Assembly (NCBI GenBank): GCA_900771305.1
Contig: CAAGNL010000374.1
Span: forward strand, 1 to 19,303
Direction of reading: 5' to 3'
DNA length: 19,303 bases
Source: Kiritimatiellia bacterium
GTDB lineage: Bacteria; Verrucomicrobiota; Kiritimatiellia; RFP12; UBA1067
The position numbers were made by a program, and so were the translations under genes. Of this stretch, positions 7,369 through 13,055 are shown one piece after another. A model generated the notes under the pieces. That model made no database searches. It saw only the letters and a list, made by a program, of their open reading frames with translations, and was not told the DNA's origin. Numbering within the stretch: position 1 is the stretch's first letter; every line of letters begins with the position of its first letter.

Positions 7369-8160
7369 TTAGACTGTAGGGTGTTCCGGAAAGATGTCCC
7401 TCAACCCCACGGGATTGATAGAGACGATCTCTGTGTCTGGATACCATTTGTGGGCAAAGCGCTTCAGGGCCTGGTATCCGCGGATTATTCGATTGTGATT
7501 GGCGACTAGACGTCCATCGTCTTTACTTCCATCAAAATATCCGCTTGAACAGTCGCAACCGACAAGATAAATTCTTTTCGGATTGGTCCAGAGGGCGAAT
7601 TGAAGAGCTGGAAGAGCCACGGTTCCAAAAGAGGGGAGTGGATAGGTCGAGATGTCAAGTGGAAGTTCGTACGAATCAGCTCCCTTTCTGTAGCGGAGCG
7701 CTTGGGCTGCGATTGAATCGGACTCAGGACAGGTGGAGTCTGTGTTGAATGTGTGTTCCCGTGCGATGCCGAAGAATTTTTTGCATTTGTCGGGGCGATA
7801 CTTCGCCATTTCCTTCAAGATGGTTGGGCGATTATGAATGTCATGGACGAAGATATAATCAAAGGGGATGCTCTGCATCCTGAAAGAAGCATTCACGGCA
7901 ATGTGAATGGTGTCGGTGAGCGGTTGATAGTCTTTGGCTGTCGGCCCCGAAGCGACAAGACAGATGTTCTGTCCCGTATGGATCCCCTTGAACGGAAGAA
8001 AAGTGCGGGCATGCATGGCCGCGGTCGACAACGCTTCGTAGAGCAGGTTTCTTTGTCTCCGTTCAGGGTGAAGATCGTCGGCGTGTTTTTCCCTAAAAGC
8101 TGCTCGCTTGGCAGGATTTAAAATCAGTGCGGACTTGATCTCGCAAATCAGTTTATTCAT
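7369..8160 (-). CDS. DUF115/sialyltransferase-like (MAF or GT42-like) protein
   Basis: The 263-aa product starts at ATG 8160-8158 behind GAGGAG with a 4-nt spacer. After a basic N-terminus, NICLVASGPTAKDYQPL (65-81) provides the GxGPS/T-type nucleotide-binding loop, followed by HIAVNASF and FDYIFVHDI. Later, PSFGTVALPALQFALWTNPK and RIYLVGCDCSSGYFDG form the second half of the fold. This order is shared by DUF115 proteins (motility-associated glycosyltransferases, MptE-like) and GT42 bacterial sialyltransferases. I infer transfer of a CMP- or pyrophosphate-activated sugar, but substrate and fold subtype are unresolved. The gene is clearly more AT-rich than its neighbours (for example gaagaattttttgcattt near 7770), consistent with separate acquisition. 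It is the last gene of the minus-strand glycosyltransferase operon. Confidence 0.65.
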   Translation of the reverse strand: MNKLICEIKSALILNPAKRAAFREKHADDLHPERRQRNLLYEALSTAAMHARTFLPFKGIHTGQNICLVASGPTAKDYQPLTDTIHIAVNASFRMQSIPFDYIFVHDIHNRPTILKEMAKYRPDKCKKFFGIAREHTFNTDSTCPESDSIAAQALRYRKGADSYELPLDISTYPLPSFGTVALPALQFALWTNPKRIYLVGCDCSSGYFDGSKDDGRLVANHNRIIRGYQALKRFAHKWYPDTEIVSINPVGLRDIFPEHPTV

Positions 8161-8229
8161 GGTACTCCTCGATGCGGATGGCTAGTTCTCAGGCCGGTCG
8201 ACGGCGGCGATAGAGTCGATTCTGTACCA

Positions 8230-8400
8230 TCACTTGGCATAACGCTCTTTCGCCTCTAGGAGGCGGAGGGGTTTGGGTTGTCCAGAGTAGGTACGGGTGC
8301 CCTCGACGATGATGAAGCGGTCGACGATGGGGTCGAGAATTGTGAGGCGGACTTCAAGCAGGTCGAATTCCTGGAAGAACGGAAAAGAATCGACGATCAT
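8230..8400 (-). pseudogene. Truncated remnant of a GT17 glycosyltransferase (N-terminal 56 codons)
   Basis: The reading frame starts at ATG 8400-8398 with AGGAG upstream and stops at TGA 8232-8230. The encoded stretch includes MIVDSFPFFQEFDLLEVRL, then FIIVEGTRTYSGQPKPL, then KERYAK. This is a classic N-terminus of the GT17 family (beta-1,4-mannosyl-glycoprotein GlcNAc-transferase-like), whose members normally have roughly 250-300 residues. The remaining 69 nt before the DUF115 gene carry no continuation in any of the three minus frames that I translated. I read this as a gene cut short by deletion, with the DUF115 gene now abutting it. A deliberately short protein is possible but less likely. 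The frame lies 16 nt downstream of the GT4 stop. Confidence 0.75.
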
Positions 8401-8416
8401 GCGGGACTCCTGGTGT

Positions 8417-9547
8417 TCACTGTGCAAGCGACCGGTAGAGGTCGAGCGTGGCGGGGCACATCTTCGCCGTCGAGAAGTTCGTTCGGACTGACTCCACGGC
8501 TGCGGCGCGGATTTTGTCCTTCTGCTCCTCGGTCATGTCGAGGATCTCGTCCAGTTTCGTGGCGAGCGCCTGGGCGTCGCCGGGCGGAACGAGCCAGCCC
8601 GTCTTGCCGTCCTCGATCGTCTCGCACGCGCCGCCGTGGGCTGTCCCCACCACGAGGCGTCCCATCGCCTGGGCCTCGGGAATGGTACGGCCGAAGGCTT
8701 CCGGCTGGGCGGAGGAGGCGTTCACCACAATCTCGCTGAGGGCATAGGCCTTCTGGATTTCGCGGGTGTGGTCGCGGAAGACGACCCGCGTCTCGTCGGG
8801 AAGCTTCGAGGCGAGCTCGCGCAGATGGTCAGAATAGTCCGTGCGGCCCTGGTCGGACCCGATGAAGAGCACGCCGAGCTTCTTGTGGCGCATGAGGGTG
8901 AGCGCTTCGAGGAAGACGGTCTGTCCCTTCCAGAAGGTGAGGCGTCCGGGGAGGGTGATGACGGGGTCTTCGGGACGGAACTTGTAGTAGTCGCACTTCT
9001 TCGCCTGGACCTTCTCTGGACGGCAGGCGTCGGGACGGAAGGCGTCCGTATCCGCGCCACGGTGGATTCGCACCAGTTTGGACGGATCGGCACCGTAGGT
9101 CTCGATGACGTGCTTCATCACGTAGTCGGAGACGCAGATGGTCCGCAACGCCTTCAGCATGATTCGATTGTAGGGGATTTTGAGAAAACCGGGCTTGGTG
9201 CCGTAGACGCCGTGGAACGTCGAAATCCACGGAATGCCACACTTCTGCGAAGCCCAGTAGGTGGACCACGCCGGCGCGCGCGAGCGCACGTGCATGAGGG
9301 TGACCCCTTCCTTCTTCGCGAGGTCCGCGAGACGTCCGGCGTTGGCGCGGAGGGTGAAGGGGTTCTTGCTCTTCAGGGGAAGGGTATAGTGTGGCACGCC
9401 CAGCTTCTCGAGAAGCTCGACCATGGGGCCGCCCGCCGAGGCGACGGCGTTCGGGATGCCGGCCTCCTTCAGGGCGCGGGCGATTTCGATCGTGCCCCGC
9501 TCGACGCCGCCCATCTGGAGGGCCGGCAGGATCTGCAGAATCTTCAT
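8417..9547 (-). CDS. GT4-family (GT-B fold) glycosyltransferase
   Basis: I chose ATG 9547-9545 because the product then begins MKILQILPALQMGGVERG, the usual GT4 N-terminus; a 15-codon upstream extension lacks family character. The 376-aa protein has the N-terminal acceptor domain (1-about 190), and then GRLTFWKGQ (201-209) with Arg202/Lys207, which bind the donor phosphate. SAQPEAFGRTIPEAQAMG (279-296) carries the E-x7-E motif (Glu283, Glu291), and GKTGWLVPPGD (314-324) follows. It should act at the cytoplasmic face, retaining the anomeric configuration while transferring an NDP-sugar to a glycan lipid. The substrate cannot be named. An extended -10 lies so close to the ATG that the mRNA may be leaderless. 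The GT17 remnant and DUF115 gene follow in the same direction. Confidence 0.9.
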   Translation of the reverse strand: MKILQILPALQMGGVERGTIEIARALKEAGIPNAVASAGGPMVELLEKLGVPHYTLPLKSKNPFTLRANAGRLADLAKKEGVTLMHVRSRAPAWSTYWASQKCGIPWISTFHGVYGTKPGFLKIPYNRIMLKALRTICVSDYVMKHVIETYGADPSKLVRIHRGADTDAFRPDACRPEKVQAKKCDYYKFRPEDPVITLPGRLTFWKGQTVFLEALTLMRHKKLGVLFIGSDQGRTDYSDHLRELASKLPDETRVVFRDHTREIQKAYALSEIVVNASSAQPEAFGRTIPEAQAMGRLVVGTAHGGACETIEDGKTGWLVPPGDAQALATKLDEILDMTEEQKDKIRAAAVESVRTNFSTAKMCPATLDLYRSLAQ

Positions 9548-9554
9548 GGGTCGT

Positions 9555-9563
9555 AGTATAGCA
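9555..9563 (-). promoter_or_regulatory. Extended -10 promoter of the GT4 operon
   Basis: On the minus strand the sequence is TGCTATACT followed by ACGACCC and then the ATG. The 7 nt between the -10 and the start codon put transcription initiation at or next to the ATG, consistent with a leaderless message. There is no Shine-Dalgarno sequence in the intervening bases. No clear -35 is seen. Confidence 0.5.
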
Positions 9564-9623
9564 TATTCCCCATGGAGAACGACACCGTTCATTTCAAGGC
9601 ACCCGTCGCGGGGAGAGGTTTTA

Positions 9624-9632
9624 TGGTATAAT
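9624..9632 (+). promoter_or_regulatory. Extended -10 promoter of the GH2 gene
   Basis: TGGTATAAT is a perfect TGn-TATAAT extended -10, 46 nt upstream of the chosen ATG at 9679. The -35 region is not recognisable. The element is divergent from the GT4 promoter in a 131-bp shared intergenic region. The leader would carry both AGAGGAG (9654-9660) and the GAGGA at 9667-9671 used for translation. Confidence 0.6.
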
Positions 9633-9678
9633 CGTGGTCCATTAATTGGATGATAGAGGAGATGCTGAGGATATGAAC

Positions 9679-12054
9679 ATGAAGACGATGGTTGCTCTGA
9701 TGGCGATGGCGCTGGTGGCGGGGGCTTCGGCCTGGGCGCCCGTGCCGTGCCCGGGGTCGGGTTCGAAGATGATGACGAGCTGGGGTGAGAAGGTGACGCC
9801 AGAGAACGCCTGGCGGTCTTACCCGCGTCCGCAGATGGTGCGCTCCCAGTGGACGAACCTGAACGGACTCTGGGAATACGCGATCACGTCCAACGCCGTC
9901 TACACGTCCGTGAGTCCGTGGGACAAGTATGAAACGTGTGGCGAGGTGGTCCAGAAGGGCGAGATTCTCGTGCCGTTTGCGGTGGAGACGCCGCTCTCCG
10001 GCGTCGGACGCCTCCTCAATCCGGACGAGCTCCTCTGGTACCGCCGCACGCTCGACGTGAAGAAAGTGCCCGGCACGCGCTTGATCCTCAACTTCGGCGC
10101 GGTCGACTTCCGCTGCCAGGTGTTCATCGGACACAACGAAGTGACCGACATCCCCCACGAAGGCGGTCTTGTCCCGTTCTCCGTCGATGTCACGGATTAC
10201 GTGCGGGACGGAGCGAACGAGCTGATCATCTGCGTGTGGGATCCCACCAGCCGTTCGCTCGGGGCCTGCGGCAAGCAGGTCTTCAACCCGGCCGGCTGCA
10301 ACTACACCCGCATGAGCGGCATCTGGCAGACCGTCTGGACCGAGACCGTCCCCGAGAGCCGTATCGACAGCTACCGTGTGGTCACCGATATCGACACGGG
10401 CACCGTTGACATCCGCTTTGTTCTCGCCGGCTCGAAAACGAAGGACGATGTCGTCGTCATCGTCGACGGTGTCGGTACCTTCAAGGGACAGGACCGCGTC
10501 ACAATCAAGATGCCCGCTGGCTTCCGGCTCTGGAGCCCCGAGACCCCCAACCTCTACAATTTCACCGCGAAGTACGGCTCCGACGAGGTGCGCGGCTACT
10601 TCGGCATGCGCAAGTTCGAGAAGCGGGCCGACGCGAACGGCGTACTGCGCTTCTACCTCAACAACGAACCGTACTTCATCCTTGGTCCGCTCGACCAGGG
10701 CTGGTGGCCGGATGGCTTCCTGACGCCGCCCTCGGAGGAGGCGATGGCGTTCGACATTCAGACGCTCAAGGACATGGGCTGCAACATGATGCGCAAGCAC
10801 ATGAAGGACGAGCCCGCCCGCTACTACCATCTCTGCGACACGATGGGCCTCCTCGTCGTGCAGGACATGGCCGCCGGCGGCGGCGAACGCAACCTGCGCT
10901 ACGGTTTCTACCGCCGGGAGTTCAAGGAGATGGTTGACTACCTCTACAACTTCCCGTCCATTGTGATGTGGGTTCCGTTCAACGAGAACTGGGGCTGCCA
11001 GCCCGGCGAATTCTTCACCCACAACACGCTTGACTGGATCCGCCGCTACGATCCGACCCGCCTCGTCGACGGTCCGTCCGGCTGGGACGACTACGAAGGC
11101 GGCGATTTCAGGCGCTACGCCAATGGCAAGTCGGCTGTCATCCGTGGAGGTTCGGGGCACAAGCCGTTCCCCCAGTGTGAGGCGGCGGATGCCGTCGATA
11201 TGCACTACTACCGCGGGCCGAGCATGCATCCTGTCAATCCGCGCCGCGTGAGCTTCCTGGGCGAGTACGGCGGTCTCGGGCAGAAGGTCCCCGGCCACAT
11301 GTGGGTCGACAACGGCAAATCCTGGGGGTACGGCGGCACGAGTGACACCTCCACCAAGGAAGGTCTCACCAAGGTCTACCTGGGCCTCATGGACAACCTT
11401 GCGACCCTGGCCTTCAAGGGGCTCGGCGGTGCCGTCTACACGCAGACCTCTGATGTGGAACTCGAGATCAATGGCTACCTCACCTATGACCGAAAGGTCT
11501 TGAAGTACGACGCGGCGAAACTCGCCGCCGCACACCGCAAGGTGCTGGAGATGGCGAAATTGGGCGCAGTCTACAAGTCCGTCACGAAGCCTGTCTTCCC
11601 CAAGCACGATCCGGACTTGAAGGCCTGGGCCTACACGACGACGGAACCGTCGGCGAATTGGATGAATGCGGACTTCGACGATTCCACCTGGATGCGTTCT
11701 GCTGGAGGATTCGGCGATCAGTCGATCTCCGTCCACGCCCAGGCGAAGGTGATGACGCCGTGGACGACGAAGACTCTCTGGGTTCGTCGTCACTTCACCT
11801 GCCAGAAGGACGAGAAGATCTTTGCGGCCACATTCGACATGTTCCACGACGAGGATGTGACGATCTATCTCAATGGCGTCGAGATCCTCCACCGCACGGG
11901 CTACAATCAGTCCTATGAACCTTTCACGATTCAGGGTGATGTCTTTGCTGCTGCGCTCCGCGAAGGAGACAATGTCCTGGCCGTCAAGGTTGTCCAGACT
12001 GCAGGTGGGCAGTACTTTGACACGGGCCTCTCTGTTGAACGGCTTGAAAAATAA
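9679..12054 (+). CDS. Secreted glycoside hydrolase family 2 enzyme
   Basis: The start is ATG 9679 because GAGGA (9667-9671) then has a 7-nt spacer and the product opens with a signal peptide (MKTMVALMAMALVAGASAWA). Upstream TTG and ATG options place the Shine-Dalgarno badly. The 791-aa protein has a GH2 sugar-binding jelly-roll (about 40-200, with LWYRRTL and NLNGLWEY), an immunoglobulin-like domain (about 205-300, ending LWSPETPNLY), and a TIM barrel. The barrel has WVPFNENWG at about 431-439 (acid/base Glu436) and FLGEYGG at about 526-532 (nucleophile Glu529). A C-terminal beta-sandwich, probably carbohydrate-binding (about 640-791, WVRRHF, YLNGVE), follows. It should hydrolyse beta-linked glycans outside the cytoplasmic membrane; the linkage is unknown (galactosidase, glucuronidase and mannosidase are all GH2 activities). 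Confidence 0.92.
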   Translation: MKTMVALMAMALVAGASAWAPVPCPGSGSKMMTSWGEKVTPENAWRSYPRPQMVRSQWTNLNGLWEYAITSNAVYTSVSPWDKYETCGEVVQKGEILVPFAVETPLSGVGRLLNPDELLWYRRTLDVKKVPGTRLILNFGAVDFRCQVFIGHNEVTDIPHEGGLVPFSVDVTDYVRDGANELIICVWDPTSRSLGACGKQVFNPAGCNYTRMSGIWQTVWTETVPESRIDSYRVVTDIDTGTVDIRFVLAGSKTKDDVVVIVDGVGTFKGQDRVTIKMPAGFRLWSPETPNLYNFTAKYGSDEVRGYFGMRKFEKRADANGVLRFYLNNEPYFILGPLDQGWWPDGFLTPPSEEAMAFDIQTLKDMGCNMMRKHMKDEPARYYHLCDTMGLLVVQDMAAGGGERNLRYGFYRREFKEMVDYLYNFPSIVMWVPFNENWGCQPGEFFTHNTLDWIRRYDPTRLVDGPSGWDDYEGGDFRRYANGKSAVIRGGSGHKPFPQCEAADAVDMHYYRGPSMHPVNPRRVSFLGEYGGLGQKVPGHMWVDNGKSWGYGGTSDTSTKEGLTKVYLGLMDNLATLAFKGLGGAVYTQTSDVELEINGYLTYDRKVLKYDAAKLAAAHRKVLEMAKLGAVYKSVTKPVFPKHDPDLKAWAYTTTEPSANWMNADFDDSTWMRSAGGFGDQSISVHAQAKVMTPWTTKTLWVRRHFTCQKDEKIFAATFDMFHDEDVTIYLNGVEILHRTGYNQSYEPFTIQGDVFAAALREGDNVLAVKVVQTAGGQYFDTGLSVERLEK

Positions 12055-12114
12055 TGTAGATTCTCGTGTGCGAGTGCATACTCTAGACTGTCAGGACAAA
12101 AGGAGACAAAGAAA

Positions 12115-12477
12115 ATGAAGAAACTCATGCTGGTTGCGTTGATGGCGAGCTCGCTCTGCGCGTTTGGTCAGGGTGCCCCTGCCGCCGCGAAGCCCGAGGC
12201 CGGCTGTCGGGCGATGAAGGCCGAACGTCAGAAGATGACGCCCGAGCAGCGGAAGGAATTTCACGAGAAGATGTTGGCCGCCCGCAAGGCCCGTATGGCC
12301 GAGAACCAGAACAAGGTGATCGCAGTGCTCAAGGAGGCCGGTCTTACGGACGAGCAGGCGAAGACCTCAGCCGAAAAGATCGAGCAGATCTACATGGCCG
12401 GTCGTGGTCCCCGTCCGGGCCAGGGCCCCCGCCAGGGTCAGGGTCGGCGCGGTAAGCGCCCTGAAGCCGCGAAGTAA
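12115..12477 (+). CDS. Small secreted helical Spy-like protein with a Gly/Pro/Arg/Gln tail
   Basis: The 120-aa product starts at ATG 12115 behind AGGAG (12101-12105). A signal peptide (MKKLMLVALMASSLCAFGQG) precedes a charged helical core with MTPEQRKEFHEKM and GLTDEQAKTSAEKIEQIY. The LT/MTxEQ pattern resembles Spy/CpxP and related periplasmic helical proteins. The C-terminal 25 residues are low-complexity (GRGPRPGQGPRQGQGRRGKR) and strongly basic, fitting binding to an anionic surface or nucleic acid. It lies 60 nt after the GH2 gene and just before csoR. A metal- or envelope-stress chaperone role would fit that context, but no His/Cys metal site is present, with only one Cys outside the signal peptide. 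Function is unassigned. Confidence 0.7.
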   Translation: MKKLMLVALMASSLCAFGQGAPAAAKPEAGCRAMKAERQKMTPEQRKEFHEKMLAARKARMAENQNKVIAVLKEAGLTDEQAKTSAEKIEQIYMAGRGPRPGQGPRQGQGRRGKRPEAAK

Positions 12478-12512
12478 GAGCTTTTGCGCGTATTGTTCGG
12501 CGGGTGGATGAT

Positions 12513-12535
12513 CTGCCCGTCGAAGAACGGCAGGA
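12513..12535 (+). other. Hairpin with a stem alternative to the downstream one
   Basis: CTGCCCGT (12513-12520) can pair with ACGGCAG (12527-12533) with one bulged C and a 6-nt loop. The same ACGGCAGGA (12527-12535) is also perfectly complementary over 9 bp to TCCTGCCGT (12577-12585). The two pairings exclude each other. This lies in the 199-bp gene-free stretch between the Spy-like gene and csoR, upstream of the csoR promoter, so it is most likely 3' UTR structure of the upstream transcript. Confidence 0.4.
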
Positions 12536-12561
12536 TGCTGTTTCTCCCGCACGGGATCTCC

Positions 12562-12584
12562 CGGCAGAGAACGGTCTCCTGCCG
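12562..12584 (+). terminator. Hairpin downstream of the Spy-like gene, possible weak terminator
   Basis: CGGCAGAGA (12562-12570), loop ACGG, then TCT-C-CTGCCG (12575-12584) makes a 9-bp stem with one bulged C. The bases that follow (tccgtgtttctatg) contain only a short, interrupted T-run, so termination would be imperfect. It separates the GH2/Spy-like transcript from the csoR promoter 42 nt further on. Confidence 0.45.
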
Positions 12585-12625
12585 TCCGTGTTTCTATGAC
12601 ATGGAAGAGACTGTCAGATTCCCGC

Positions 12626-12654
12626 TTGACTTCTGATACCCTAGGGGGTATAAT
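12626..12654 (+). promoter_or_regulatory. Sigma-70 promoter of csoR
   Basis: TTGACT (12626-12631), a 17-bp spacer and TATAAT (12649-12654) form a near-consensus promoter. Transcription would start about 12661, just before the GAGGA Shine-Dalgarno (12666-12670) that serves ATG 12677. The CsoR-type operator fills the spacer and overlaps the first bases of the -10. Confidence 0.8.
12636..12651 (+). promoter_or_regulatory. CsoR-type operator in the csoR promoter
   Basis: ATACCCTAGGGGGTAT is a palindrome with perfect 6-bp arms (ATACCC/GGGTAT) around TAGG. It fits the G/C-tract operators with ATACC ends described for CsoR-family repressors. Lying between -35 and -10 and touching the -10, it should block RNA polymerase when apo-CsoR is bound, giving autoregulation. 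Cu(I) binding would release it. Confidence 0.75.
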
Positions 12655-12676
12655 ACCGCGCCACAGAGGAAAAAGA

Positions 12677-12955
12677 ATGAGATCGTGCAAGCTCCAGGAA
12701 AATGTGCTCAAGGTTCGGATCAACAAGATCATCGGCCAGCTCAACGGCGTGGCGAAGATGATCGAGGAGGACTCCCCCTGTGAGGACGTTCTGATGCAGC
12801 TGAGCGCCGCCAATGGCGCGATGCATAAGGTCGGATTGATGATTCTTGAGGGACACCTGCGCCACTGCGTGCGCGAGGGAATCCAGAAGGGCGATGCCGA
12901 TGAGACCATCGAGAACTTCGCCGAGGCTCTGGAGAGCTTTTCCCGGATGAACTGA
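12677..12955 (+). CDS. csoR: CsoR-family copper-sensing transcriptional repressor
   Basis: The start is ATG 12677, with GAGGA 6 nt upstream; longer in-frame starts lie upstream of the promoter and can be dismissed. The 92-aa all-helical protein has the DUF156 core KVRINKIIGQLNGVAKMIEE (12-31). Cys35, His60 and Cys64 match the Cu(I) ligands of Mycobacterium tuberculosis CsoR in spacing (C-x24-H-x3-C), which separates it from RcnR and FrmR types that use an N-terminal His or different residues. An additional N-terminal Cys4 is present. It should bind DNA without copper and dissociate on Cu(I) binding. The matching operator lies in its own promoter and a related site precedes the P-type ATPase, 100 nt downstream, its likely regulon partner. 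Confidence 0.9.
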   Translation: MRSCKLQENVLKVRINKIIGQLNGVAKMIEEDSPCEDVLMQLSAANGAMHKVGLMILEGHLRHCVREGIQKGDADETIENFAEALESFSRMN

Positions 12956-13019
12956 CGCGTCTGTGCGTCATGGATTTCAACGAGTGAGTGGCGGGGAAGA
13001 GGTTTTGTCATTCGGTCAT

Positions 13020-13041
13020 ATACCCCTACCAGTATAGGTAT
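13020..13041 (+). promoter_or_regulatory. Second CsoR-type operator, upstream of the P-type ATPase gene
   Basis: ATACCCCTA (13020-13028), spacer CCAG, and TATAGGTAT (13033-13041) form an inverted repeat with arms matching at 7 of 9 positions. It shares the ATACCC...GGTAT ends with the csoR operator but is less symmetric. It ends 1 nt before the AAGGAG Shine-Dalgarno. TTGTCA at 13005-13010 may be a -35, but no -10 sits at 16-18 bp spacing, so the promoter itself is unresolved. The weaker symmetry may give a different threshold from csoR. Confidence 0.6.
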
Positions 13042-13055
13042 AAAGGAGATGGGTT

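Noticed and set aside
9589..11892. 767-codon open frame on the minus strand opposite the GH2 gene
   Set aside because: It is a mirror of codon usage in the GC-rich GH2 gene: the translation is rich in His, Arg, Val and Glu with no family motif, and the plus-strand gene has clear GH2 catalytic residues.
12077..12089. Possible -10 (CATACT or TAGACT) before the Spy-like gene
   Set aside because: No -35 at proper spacing and no TGn extension in register; the gene may simply be co-transcribed with GH2.
12410..12460. GGCCAGGG-rich repeats inside the Spy-like gene
   Set aside because: They only reflect the Gly-Pro-Arg-Gln low-complexity protein tail, not a DNA repeat element.
12596..12676. 27-codon N-terminal extension of CsoR
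   Set aside because: The promoter and operator (12626-12654) lie inside it and CsoR proteins do not have such an extension; ATG 12677 has a good Shine-Dalgarno sequence.
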